Positions 7,820-16,071 of a stretch of DNA of 28,077 bases are shown piece by piece. This DNA comes from a virus. The first letter of the stretch is position 1. Each line of letters begins with the position of its first letter. The stretch spans positions 1 through 28,077 of IMG/VR virus record IMGVR_UViG_3300028384_001119. One strand, written 5' to 3'. The translations under genes were made by a program, and so were the position numbers. The notes below the pieces were generated by a model. It was given only the letters and a program-made list of their open reading frames with translations, was not told the origin of the DNA and searched no databases.

Positions 7820-9241
7820 ATGAGTTTTGCAACTGGGGGAGCATTCCCCGCTGGGTTAACACCCTCACCAACTAAAACGTTGTTCGACAAAAACTATTTA
7901 GCTATCGGAGACAACGATTTTAACTTTACTAAGCAATTCTTGCCAGAAGTATATGAAAAAGAAGTAGAGCGTTACGGAAATCGTTCTATCTCTTCTTTCT
8001 TGCGTATGGTAGGAGCTGAAATGCCAATGGCTTCTGACGAAGTTGTATGGTCAGAACAAGGACGTCTACACGTTGCTTATGATGATGCTAAAATTGCTAC
8101 AGTAAATACTAATACTGACAACACAGTAAACATTACTGGACACGCAATCCGCGCTAACCAAACTATCATTGTTGCTAATGGTTTTGTAACTGTTCGCGCC
8201 TTTGTTAAGTCGGTTGCCACGGACAGCATCGAAGCTTACCCACTAGATTCGGATACTTGGCCAGCAGATTTTGTTGCCGTTGGAACAAACCCAGACCTTA
8301 AAGTATTTGTTTATGGTTCTGAATTTGGAAAAGGTTCAGCTGGTATGCAAGGATCAATTGACGCCGGTTTCCAAAAATTCTCTAACAGCCCAATTATTAT
8401 GAAAGATAAATATTCAATCAACGGTAGTGATACTGCACAGATTGGATGGGTTGAAGTAACTAGCGAAATGGGAACTTCAGGATATCTATGGTACCTAAAG
8501 TCTGAGCACGAAACTCGTCTTCGTTTTGAAGATTATCTTGAAATGACTATGGTAGAAGCTGAAAAAGTAACAGCATCTACTGACATTGTAGACGCAAATT
8601 CACAAACAGTACGTGGTACTGAAGGTCTTTTTGCTGCTATTGAGTCACGAGGATTGATTTTCAACGATCACGATTTTGATAACACAACTGGACTTACTGG
8701 TCTTGCTGAGTTTGACTTAATCTTAGCTGAGCTTGATAAGCAAGGTGCTATTGAAGAAAACATGCTTTTCTTAGATCGTGGTACTTCATTGGCTATCGAT
8801 AATATGCTGGCACGTGCTAATTCTTACGGAACTGGTGGTACTTCTTACGGGGTATTCAACAACAGTGAGGATATGGCTCTTAACTTAGGATTTAGCGGAT
8901 TCCGTCGTGGATCTTATGATTTCTACAAAACTGACTGGAAATACTTGAACGACGCTGCTACTCGCGGTCTTACCGCTGATATCGACGGTGTTCTTGTACC
9001 AGCTGGTGTATCTACTGTTTACGATCAAACATTAGGTAAAAACATCCAACGTCCTTTCCTACACGTTCGTTATAGAGCTTCTGAAGCTGACGATCGTCGT
9101 ATGAAGTCTTGGATCACTGGTTCAGTTGGAGGAAATTATACTTCTGACATCGACGAAATGAACGTACACATGCTTTCTGAGCGTTGTCTGTGTGTTCAAG
9201 GTGCTAACAACTTCGTATTATTGAAGGACACTGCTAGCTAA
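7820..9241 (+). CDS. Major capsid protein
   Basis: A 473-residue protein placed after the scaffold, of a type I recall as the major capsid protein of marine podovirus-like phages (presumably HK97 fold). The N-terminal arm runs from T-G-G-A-F-P-A-G, then L-P-E-V-Y-E-K-E-V and R-S-I-S-S-F-L-R-M. A beta-rich insert follows (about 90-200), and the C-terminal half has the W-Y-L-K-S-E-H-E-T-R segment, a central helix-and-sheet domain and a V-R-Y-R-A-S-E-A-D-D-R-R-M-K-S-W segment near 415. Codon use sets it apart: of 21 arginines, 16 are CGT, 3 CGC, 1 CGA and only 1 AGA, and AAC, TTC and GAC are frequent, a sign of very high expression. A terminator-like hairpin follows 16 bases after the stop. Confidence 0.92.
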   Translation: MSFATGGAFPAGLTPSPTKTLFDKNYLAIGDNDFNFTKQFLPEVYEKEVERYGNRSISSFLRMVGAEMPMASDEVVWSEQGRLHVAYDDAKIATVNTNTDNTVNITGHAIRANQTIIVANGFVTVRAFVKSVATDSIEAYPLDSDTWPADFVAVGTNPDLKVFVYGSEFGKGSAGMQGSIDAGFQKFSNSPIIMKDKYSINGSDTAQIGWVEVTSEMGTSGYLWYLKSEHETRLRFEDYLEMTMVEAEKVTASTDIVDANSQTVRGTEGLFAAIESRGLIFNDHDFDNTTGLTGLAEFDLILAELDKQGAIEENMLFLDRGTSLAIDNMLARANSYGTGGTSYGVFNNSEDMALNLGFSGFRRGSYDFYKTDWKYLNDAATRGLTADIDGVLVPAGVSTVYDQTLGKNIQRPFLHVRYRASEADDRRMKSWITGSVGGNYTSDIDEMNVHMLSERCLCVQGANNFVLLKDTAS

Positions 9242-9257
9242 TATTTATTTAGTAGGA

Positions 9258-9284
9258 TTACCCCTGATGTAATGTCGGGGGTAA
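9258..9284 (+). terminator. Terminator-like hairpin after the capsid gene
   Basis: TTACCCCTGA (9258-9267) pairs with TCGGGGGTAA (9275-9284): ten pairs including one G-T, with a 7-base loop, then CTCTTACTTTTATT. The T-rich but interrupted tail suggests partial termination, leaving some read-through to the connector genes, or protection of the abundant capsid mRNA 3' end. Confidence 0.7.
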
Positions 9285-9320
9285 CTCTTACTTTTATTAA
9301 CTATTTAATTTTATTATATC

Positions 9321-10163
9321 ATGGCAACTAAAAAAACAGGTGCAAAAAAGCCTGCACCAAAAGTACAGGAAGTTGTAGAGCAAAAAGTTGTTGCTCCATC
9401 ACCTAAGGCTGTTGAGCCTAAAAAACCAGAATGGGAATTTAAAGATAGAACATATTATTTAATTAGTAGAAAACAACCGCTAATTATGACAGTCCCATCT
9501 AAACATTCTCAAAAGCGATCTTTATTATGGTTCGATCCAGAAAAAGGTTATCAAAGAGAATTACGTTATGCAACAAATCAACCTAGCCCATTTGTAGATG
9601 AACAAGAAGGGCCGGTGACATTAGAGCATGTCGTATTTAGAAATGGATCATTAACAGTGCCCGCGCAAAAAGTGGCATTGCAAAAATTACTTTCATTATA
9701 TCATCCGCTAAAAGATAAATTGTATACAGAATTTAATGCTGTAGCAAATGCAGAAGATGATCTTGATAAAATAGAACTCGAGCTGGAAGCTTTAAATTTA
9801 GCTTCGTCGTTAGACATAGATGAATTAGAAGCTATTCTTCGAGTTGAATTTGGATCCAAAGTTTCAAATATGACTTCAAAAGAAATTAAGCGCGATGCTC
9901 TTATATATGCCAAACGGCAGCCAGCAACATTTATTGATCTTGCAAAAGACGAAAATGTTCAGCTACGTAATTTTGGTGTAAAAGCTGTTGAACAAGGATT
10001 TATTTCGTTATCACAAGATCAACGTTATTTTGCTTGGGCATCAACAGATAGAAAACTATTTACAATTCCATTTGATGAAAACCCATATTCAGCACTAGCT
10101 GCTTGGTTTAAAACAGATGAAGGCGTAGAAGTTTATCATAATTTAGAAAAAAGACTTAAATAG
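9321..10163 (+). CDS. Conserved phage virion-module protein, function unknown
   Basis: A 280-residue protein just after the capsid gene and its terminator. Residues 1-38 are Lys/Ala/Pro/Val-rich and probably disordered (MATKKTGAKKPAPK). The body starts at EWEFKDRTYYLI and continues with V-P-S-K-H-S (a turn), L-L-W-F-D, then R-Y-A-T-N-Q-P-S-P-F-V-D-E-Q and a beta segment. From about 140 to 215 there are helices (LDIDELEAILRVEFG; TSKEIKRDALIYAKRQPATF). I recall this body as widely kept in marine phages between capsid and connector genes, but not what it does. Position suggests a head-vertex, decoration or head-completion protein. There is no catalytic motif. Its codon bias is ordinary, unlike the capsid gene, so it is probably made in smaller amounts. 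Confidence 0.75.
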   Translation: MATKKTGAKKPAPKVQEVVEQKVVAPSPKAVEPKKPEWEFKDRTYYLISRKQPLIMTVPSKHSQKRSLLWFDPEKGYQRELRYATNQPSPFVDEQEGPVTLEHVVFRNGSLTVPAQKVALQKLLSLYHPLKDKLYTEFNAVANAEDDLDKIELELEALNLASSLDIDELEAILRVEFGSKVSNMTSKEIKRDALIYAKRQPATFIDLAKDENVQLRNFGVKAVEQGFISLSQDQRYFAWASTDRKLFTIPFDENPYSALAAWFKTDEGVEVYHNLEKRLK

Positions 10164-10210
10164 TCACCTTTATAGTAATGGGCTACTGTAAAAGGTGGCC
10201 CATTATTATA
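10163..10210 (+). promoter_or_regulatory. Two alternative stem-loops before the first connector gene
   Basis: A 13-bp stem joins TATAGTAATGGGC (10171-10183) and GCCCATTATTATA (10198-10210) with one G-T pair and a 14-base loop. A competing stem joins CACCTTT (10165-10171) to AAAGGTG (10191-10197), whose second arm lies in the first stem's loop. Both cannot form in full. The structure ends 15 bases before the ATG at 10226, which suits an attenuator, processing site or translation control. No T-run follows. Confidence 0.6.
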
Positions 10211-10225
10211 ATAATAAAAAGCATT

Positions 10226-10933
10226 ATGGCAATAAGCGTAGATACAGTATATCAAAGAGTACTTGCAATCTTAAACAAAGAGCAAAGAGGTTATTTAACG
10301 CCGCAAGAATTTAACTTATTTGCCAACCAGGCTCAAAGAGATATTTTTGAGCAATACTTTTATGACATTAATCAGTTTGGCCGTTTACACGGGAATGATA
10401 CAGAATATTCTGATATGCTTAACATACTTAATGAAAAGATTAGCGTATTTGAGAAAGAAGGCACCGTTACAAGTGGCACAACACTTCCAACTGACTTATA
10501 CCGCTTAGGAACAATAAAAGTGTCTTATACGGATCCTATTACGTCCGCAACGAAAATAGCCGAAGCAGAGCGAGTAAATAAAAATGAATATTTATATTTA
10601 TCACTATCTCCGCTAGCTAGGCCAACAGTTAGCCGCCCTATATATATTAGAGATACTGATGGCGTTGAAGTGTACGGGCCTGCCCAATTAACTACCGGTA
10701 TAACATGTAATTATATAAAGATACCAACCGATGCAGAATGGAACTATACCATGGTATTAGGCGTTGCTCAATACAATGCATCAACTTCAACTGATTTTGA
10801 ACTACACGAATCCGAAGAGCCAGAGCTTGTGGAAAAAATATTGGAACTATCTGGGATGTTACTTAAAGATCCAGGTGTATACCAAATAGCTAATCAAGAA
10901 GAGCTTGAAAGAATTCAACAAGAAAAAGCATAA
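10226..10933 (+). CDS. Head-tail connector/adaptor-like virion protein
   Basis: A 235-residue protein. A longer reading from 10178 would begin inside the hairpin and encode a basic, Ile-rich stretch unlike the rest, so the ATG at 10226 (MAISVDTVYQRVLAI) is chosen. The front is helical: YQRVLAILNKEQRGYLTP, then E-F-N-L-F-A-N-Q-A-Q-R-D-I-F-E-Q-Y-F-Y-D (about 25-44), a pattern I recall from marine phage connectors. A beta region follows (L-P-T-D-L-Y-R-L-G-T-I), and the end is helical (LVEKILELSGMLLKDP). Helices around a beta core are typical of adaptor proteins that dock under the portal. It sits after the conserved 280-residue protein and is followed, after tandem stop codons TAA TAG, by a second connector-like gene. 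The exact ring position is unknown. Confidence 0.7.
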   Translation: MAISVDTVYQRVLAILNKEQRGYLTPQEFNLFANQAQRDIFEQYFYDINQFGRLHGNDTEYSDMLNILNEKISVFEKEGTVTSGTTLPTDLYRLGTIKVSYTDPITSATKIAEAERVNKNEYLYLSLSPLARPTVSRPIYIRDTDGVEVYGPAQLTTGITCNYIKIPTDAEWNYTMVLGVAQYNASTSTDFELHESEEPELVEKILELSGMLLKDPGVYQIANQEELERIQQEKA

Positions 10934-10936
10934 TAG

Positions 10937-11815
10937 ATGGCATTATTTACAGGAACTCAACAACAATATTATGAAGGTAGTGACCACGGTAATTATCAAT
11001 TCATATATTTAGACGATATTATTACCAATTTTATTATTGCTTATGTTGGTGAAGATAAAATTATATCTAAAATAAAAAGAACTGACGTAGCTTTTCACGC
11101 GCAACGCGCTATGCAGGAATTAAGCTATGATACTGCTCGTTCTGAAAAATCACAAGAAATAGAGGTTCCGCCTAGCTTGCAAATGATTTTGCCGCATGAT
11201 TATATAAATTATGTCAAGCTTACTTGGGTAGATGATTCAGGTGTTGAAAGAATTATTTATCCATCATCAAAAACAAGTAACCCGTTACCGTTATTACAAG
11301 ATAGCGATTACGATTACACGTTTGATAATGACGGTAATTTGCTTACTGCCAATGAGTCTGAAACGTGGAAAAAGTTTAAGGCAGCAGGTTCAACAGAAGA
11401 AGATGAATTAAGTGATTTAGAAGAAAACACTTCTTTCACTCAATTATTTGGTCAGCGTTATGGCGTTGATCCTCAACATACTCAAAGCAACGGATTATTT
11501 TTTATTGACCCAATAAAGTCTAAAATATTTTTTAGCGCAGATATGACCGGCCGTATTGTAACACTTAAATACATATCTGATAACGTTGCAACAGTTGCGG
11601 AAATGAAAGTACATAAATTTACGGAAGAGGCCATGTATAAAAGCATAGCTCACGCAATACTTTCAACACGTGCTAATACACCAGAATACATTGTAAATAG
11701 ATTTAATAAAGAAAAGTTTGCTGCCGTTAGACAAGCCAAATTGCGTCTATCTAATATTAAATTAGAGGAGCTTACGCAAATAATGCGTGGTAAGTCTAAG
11801 CAAATAAAACACTAA
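10937..11815 (+). CDS. Head-tail connector / tail tubular protein A-like
   Basis: A 292-residue protein starting immediately after the tandem stops of the previous gene. The N-terminal half has helices (FIIAYVGEDKIISKIKRTD; RAMQELSYDT), a beta edge S-Q-E-I-E-V-P-P-S-L-Q-M-I-L-P, then D-Y-I-N-Y-V-K-L-T-W. This strand order recalls tail tubular A / gateway proteins (T7 gp11-like). A long acidic insert lies at about 115-165. The C-terminal part has F-F-I-D-P, G-R-I-V-T-L-K-Y-I-S-D, then the helix TEEAMYKSIAHAILSTRAN and an end rich in Lys and Arg (KLRLSNIKLEELTQ ... KHQ-free basic tail). I recall this C-terminal segment as highly conserved in marine phages. It would join the adaptor ring to the stabilisation/nozzle protein encoded next. 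Confidence 0.7.
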   Translation: MALFTGTQQQYYEGSDHGNYQFIYLDDIITNFIIAYVGEDKIISKIKRTDVAFHAQRAMQELSYDTARSEKSQEIEVPPSLQMILPHDYINYVKLTWVDDSGVERIIYPSSKTSNPLPLLQDSDYDYTFDNDGNLLTANESETWKKFKAAGSTEEDELSDLEENTSFTQLFGQRYGVDPQHTQSNGLFFIDPIKSKIFFSADMTGRIVTLKYISDNVATVAEMKVHKFTEEAMYKSIAHAILSTRANTPEYIVNRFNKEKFAAVRQAKLRLSNIKLEELTQIMRGKSKQIKH

Positions 11816-11818
11816 GAT

Positions 11819-14800
11819 ATGCCAGAATTAAAACGGTTATTTCTTAAAGGTCGAATGAATAAAGACCTTGATGAGCGATTAGTGCCTAATGGTGAATATA
11901 GAGATGCTTTAAATATACAGGTGGGATCATCTGAAGGCAGTGATGTAGGTGCTATTGAGAATATCTTAGGTAATCAAGTTGCGCGTAAAAAACGGAACAA
12001 GCAATTATGGGAAGAAGATGATGCTACTCATAACTATTATGGCCTACCCTTAGATGCCGCGTGTATTGGCGCTATTAAAGATGATATTAATGATAAGATA
12101 TATTATTTTGTAACATCATCTGAAGCTGATTGCATAATTGAATACGATAAAACAAGAGATTATGTTGAGCCTGTTTTAGTTGATACGCAAAATGTATTAA
12201 ATTTTTCTTCAAGCAAGCTTATTACAGGAGCTAATATTTTAGATAATTATTTGTTTTTTACAGATGATAACTCTGAGCCTAAAAAGGTAAATATTGATAG
12301 AGTTGCTTTTACAACAACAAATTTTGTAACGCATAGCCAGTATAAAGGCCGGAATTTTGTTGAGTCAGATGTTACTGTAATTAAAAAATCTCCTCTTCGA
12401 GCGCCAGAAGTTTCTTTTTCAAATTCAAAAAGAGATGGCGATGTTATTACAACACTTATTGCAAACTTTATTGACGGAGGCACAGATACCGGTTCACTTG
12501 GAACATCTTTACCATTAAGCGAAGATGATAATGACCGGATATATACTTTTAATTTTCAATCTGAGGTAGTTTTTTTAGAAGGTGACATAATAAAGTTATC
12601 CGCAAATCCTATTGCAGGAGATGCACTTTATGACGGTTATGAAGTTCGTTTGGAAATTGTTACGGTTAATAGCCCTGTACAATATGATACAAAAATTATT
12701 GGTATATCTCCGGAAGTTCCAGATGATGATGATTTTTTATGGGAAGCAGAATTAGAACAAGAAGATCCCATATTTCAATTTAAATTCTCAAGATTTGGTT
12801 ACCGTTGGAAATATGAAGATAATCAGTTTTCAGCATTTTCTCCATTTACAGAGGTTGTTTTTTTACCATCAAAATTTGACTACAGCGGTAAAAAAGGATT
12901 TAATGAAGGAATGGCAAATACAATTAGACTTATTAATTTATTTGATCCTGATTTATATACAAACGCAACAGATTTTCAAAACAAGGTTACGGATTTAATT
13001 CCAGATGATGTAGATAAGATTGAAATATTATATAAAGAAACTAATAATTCTGCAGTATATATTGTAGATGAAATTGATCCGGACGATTTAGTGTATGCAA
13101 CATGGGAAGGGTTTAAAATTGAAAGTGAACTTATATATAAAATTGTTCAATCGAATCAAATATTGAGACCCTGGGATAATGTACCTCGTAAAGCAAAATC
13201 ACAAGAAATTGTTGGAAACAGATTAGTCTACGGCAATTATTTGCAGAATTATACATTAAATACTACAGTAAAATTAAACGCGTTTTCTAGAATTTCTTCC
13301 GCAAAATCAACTAATACATATAATACATCGGTAAAGTCAGACAGAATTTATCAAGCAGGTGTTGTATTTAAAGATGAATATGGCAGAGAAACTCCGGTTT
13401 TTACAAGTAAGAATGCATATATAAATATACCTAAAACTTCCGCTGGCAGAGCAAATCAAATTGCCGTTCAAGGTTTAGATACTCCGCCGCAAGGATTTAC
13501 TCATTATAAATATTTTATTAAAGATTTAGCTGGAGAGTATTATAATTTAGCCGCTGAAAGAATTTATCCGTCTAACGACGGCGTTAGCACTTGGATTGCA
13601 TTTCCATCAAGCGAAAGAAATAAAGTATCGGAAGATGATTATTTAATTTTAAAAAAGGGGCATAATTCAACATTGCCAGTTATAGACGCTAATAATAAGT
13701 ATCGAATATTATCTATAAAAAATGAAGCGCCTACTGAAATTACAGAAAAAAGAGTTCTTGAGCAAAGCACCAGCATAACTTTTGGAGCAACATATGGTAG
13801 TTATACCGCTGCAACTACTAGTACTGCAGGCGGAACCCCTGTTCAAGGAAATACAGTTTTTTTAATTGCACAAGAAGATGAAAATGGTTTAGGCTTATCA
13901 AATGGAGTTGGTGAAGAATTAAAAGAATCTCTTAAAGCAGGAAACTATATTAAGTTTACTTCTACCATAGGTGATACCAATTATTATAAAATACTAAGAG
14001 TACAATTTACAGGCGCTGATGACGCGGCAAAAGTGTATCTAACAACAGCATTTGGTAATGACGTAGATTGTTTGTATGAAGCTGATGGCACAGGCGATTT
14101 ACGATTAACAGAAAATGAAATATTAGTTTATTCTGTCGACAATGATTCTGTAAATGCTAAATACCAAGGATTTTTCTTTGTTAAAATAGAAGCAAATCAA
14201 ACATTATTAGAAAATGTTTTTCAAGATGAAAATTTTGTTGGCATTAATTCACATACATTTTTAGGTTTTGAAAATTTAGATGCTCCCGATTCTGCAACAC
14301 AGCAAATTACAGATACAACATTTGATGCCCCTTATGATAGAACTACTAATACTTTTTTACAAATATGGGGCGGTGGCGTAAGTCCAAGAAGAACATATGA
14401 TAAAAAGTTTTATAATGGAGGGCTTGACGGGGCTTATGCAGGAACATACCCCTCATATAATGAACTAATGCCAACCTGGGCAGATGAAGAAGGAGATACT
14501 GAATGGGATATTGTACCAGAAATAAGATTATTTGATAATGAAATAGGAGTTGTGCCAGAAGAACTACCTTTAGGCTTTTGGGACGCTTTAAAAACCGGGG
14601 GCACTAAAATAAGATTTAGTAATCATAACACTGTATATACAATAGAAGAAGTAAGGGAACATACAATTCCATGGCTAGCTCCATTTGGAGGCAATGGAGA
14701 GGATTTTCTTCAAAGGTTATATATTAAATTTGATAAGCCATTAGAGCAAACAGTTAATCCTAATTTTTTAGGCGGAGATGAATTTATAAGCATTTCAATT

Positions 14801-16069
14801 TTAGGATTAGCTGAAGATTCTGATTATCCATCAAATAACCCGGCGGTATTTGAAACTGAGCCTAAAGAAATTGCGGATTTAAATATATATTACGAAGCCA
14901 GTGACGCTTTTCCAATAGCGGACTATAATAATGTAAAAACATTAACATGGCATAACTGTTTTTCATTTGGTAACGGCGTAGAGTCAAATCGCATTAGGGA
15001 TGATTTCAATGCAGCTTTTATAGACAAAGGCACTAAGGCTTCTGCAGTATTAGAAGATCCATATGAAGAAGAAAGAAGAGCCACAGGTCTTATATATTCA
15101 GGTATATATAATTCAACATCTGGTTTAAATGGTCTTAATCAATTTATACAGGCTGAAAAAATAACAAAAGACATTAACCCAATATACGGTAGTATACAAA
15201 AGCTCCATACGCGCGATACAAACTTAGTGACTCTTTGTGAGGACAAATGCTTGCGTATATTGGCAAATAAAGACGCATTATTTAATGCTGATGGCAATGT
15301 AAATGTTACTTCTAATAACAATGTACTCGGGCAAGCTGTTCCTTTTGCTGGTGAATTCGGCATATCTAAAAATCCAGAAAGCTTTGCTTCATATGGCTTT
15401 AGAGCATATTTTTCAGATAAAAAACGTGGAGTGGTATTAAGATTGTCTATGGACGGCTTAACTGAAATTAGCAGCAAAGGCATGTCTGATTATTTTTATG
15501 ATAATTTAAAAGCTGCTACAACAGTATTAGGTAGCTATGATATATACTCAGATACATATAATTTAACTTTAAATAACGATACTGTTTGCTTTAAAGAATC
15601 ATCGGATGGCTGGCCAACTCGCAAGTCATATATACCAGAATGGGGTATATCATTAAATGCTGATTATTATACAATGGACAATGGTATGCTGTGGTCTCAT
15701 AATAATCAAACTAGAAATACATTTTATGAGGGCAGTGCAGCCAAATCAAGTGTGCAACTTATATTTAATGATAACCCTAGTCAAATTAAAAACTTTAAAA
15801 CATTATCTTACGAAGGTGATAACGGCTGGACAGCACCGCTAATTCAGACTGATCAGCAAGATGGTCAAGTTACAACGTTTTTGGATAAAGAAAACATATA
15901 TTATAACTATATTCGAGGTAACGCAGACACATGGAATAATAGCGGACAAAGTGGCACACTTGATTTAAAACAATTTGCCGCACAAGGTATTGGTAACCCA
16001 TCAAGCATTGCACCATATACAGGCAATACTACGTTTACGGTAACAGTTAAAAATGATCCAAATAATTAA
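11819..16069 (+). CDS. Stabilisation / tail nozzle protein (tail tubular protein B-like)
   Basis: A 1416-residue protein, much longer than T7 gp12 (794) or P22 gp10 (472). It opens with MPELKRLFLKGRMNKDLDER, then L-V-P-N-G-E-Y-R-D-A, and V-G-A-I-E-N-I-L-G-N, a start I know as the packaged-DNA stabilisation protein of marine and crAss-like phages. The chain is beta-rich throughout, with D/G turns, as expected for the propeller-like nozzle under the portal. The most conserved part to my memory is about residues 1095-1250: Y-G-S-I-Q-K-L-H-T-R-D-T-N-L, C-E-D-K-C-L-R-I-L-A-N-K-D-A-L-F-N-A-D-G, I-S-K-N-P-E-S-F-A-S-Y-G and S-D-K-K-R-G-V. Residues about 640-1080 look like extra inserted beta domains. 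It directly follows the connector genes and probably plugs and extends the tail tube. Confidence 0.8.
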   Translation: MPELKRLFLKGRMNKDLDERLVPNGEYRDALNIQVGSSEGSDVGAIENILGNQVARKKRNKQLWEEDDATHNYYGLPLDAACIGAIKDDINDKIYYFVTSSEADCIIEYDKTRDYVEPVLVDTQNVLNFSSSKLITGANILDNYLFFTDDNSEPKKVNIDRVAFTTTNFVTHSQYKGRNFVESDVTVIKKSPLRAPEVSFSNSKRDGDVITTLIANFIDGGTDTGSLGTSLPLSEDDNDRIYTFNFQSEVVFLEGDIIKLSANPIAGDALYDGYEVRLEIVTVNSPVQYDTKIIGISPEVPDDDDFLWEAELEQEDPIFQFKFSRFGYRWKYEDNQFSAFSPFTEVVFLPSKFDYSGKKGFNEGMANTIRLINLFDPDLYTNATDFQNKVTDLIPDDVDKIEILYKETNNSAVYIVDEIDPDDLVYATWEGFKIESELIYKIVQSNQILRPWDNVPRKAKSQEIVGNRLVYGNYLQNYTLNTTVKLNAFSRISSAKSTNTYNTSVKSDRIYQAGVVFKDEYGRETPVFTSKNAYINIPKTSAGRANQIAVQGLDTPPQGFTHYKYFIKDLAGEYYNLAAERIYPSNDGVSTWIAFPSSERNKVSEDDYLILKKGHNSTLPVIDANNKYRILSIKNEAPTEITEKRVLEQSTSITFGATYGSYTAATTSTAGGTPVQGNTVFLIAQEDENGLGLSNGVGEELKESLKAGNYIKFTSTIGDTNYYKILRVQFTGADDAAKVYLTTAFGNDVDCLYEADGTGDLRLTENEILVYSVDNDSVNAKYQGFFFVKIEANQTLLENVFQDENFVGINSHTFLGFENLDAPDSATQQITDTTFDAPYDRTTNTFLQIWGGGVSPRRTYDKKFYNGGLDGAYAGTYPSYNELMPTWADEEGDTEWDIVPEIRLFDNEIGVVPEELPLGFWDALKTGGTKIRFSNHNTVYTIEEVREHTIPWLAPFGGNGEDFLQRLYIKFDKPLEQTVNPNFLGGDEFISISILGLAEDSDYPSNNPAVFETEPKEIADLNIYYEASDAFPIADYNNVKTLTWHNCFSFGNGVESNRIRDDFNAAFIDKGTKASAVLEDPYEEERRATGLIYSGIYNSTSGLNGLNQFIQAEKITKDINPIYGSIQKLHTRDTNLVTLCEDKCLRILANKDALFNADGNVNVTSNNNVLGQAVPFAGEFGISKNPESFASYGFRAYFSDKKRGVVLRLSMDGLTEISSKGMSDYFYDNLKAATTVLGSYDIYSDTYNLTLNNDTVCFKESSDGWPTRKSYIPEWGISLNADYYTMDNGMLWSHNNQTRNTFYEGSAAKSSVQLIFNDNPSQIKNFKTLSYEGDNGWTAPLIQTDQQDGQVTTFLDKENIYYNYIRGNADTWNNSGQSGTLDLKQFAAQGIGNPSSIAPYTGNTTFTVTVKNDPNN

Positions 16070-16071
16070 TT

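Noticed and set aside
7790-7830. Programmed frameshift joining scaffold and capsid genes
   Set aside because: Both genes have clear stops and starts 20 bases apart and no slippery heptamer with a structure was seen.
10178-10225. Longer start for the first connector gene at 10178
   Set aside because: It would start inside the 13-bp hairpin and add an atypical Ile-rich basic stretch; the ATG at 10226 gives the expected N-terminus.
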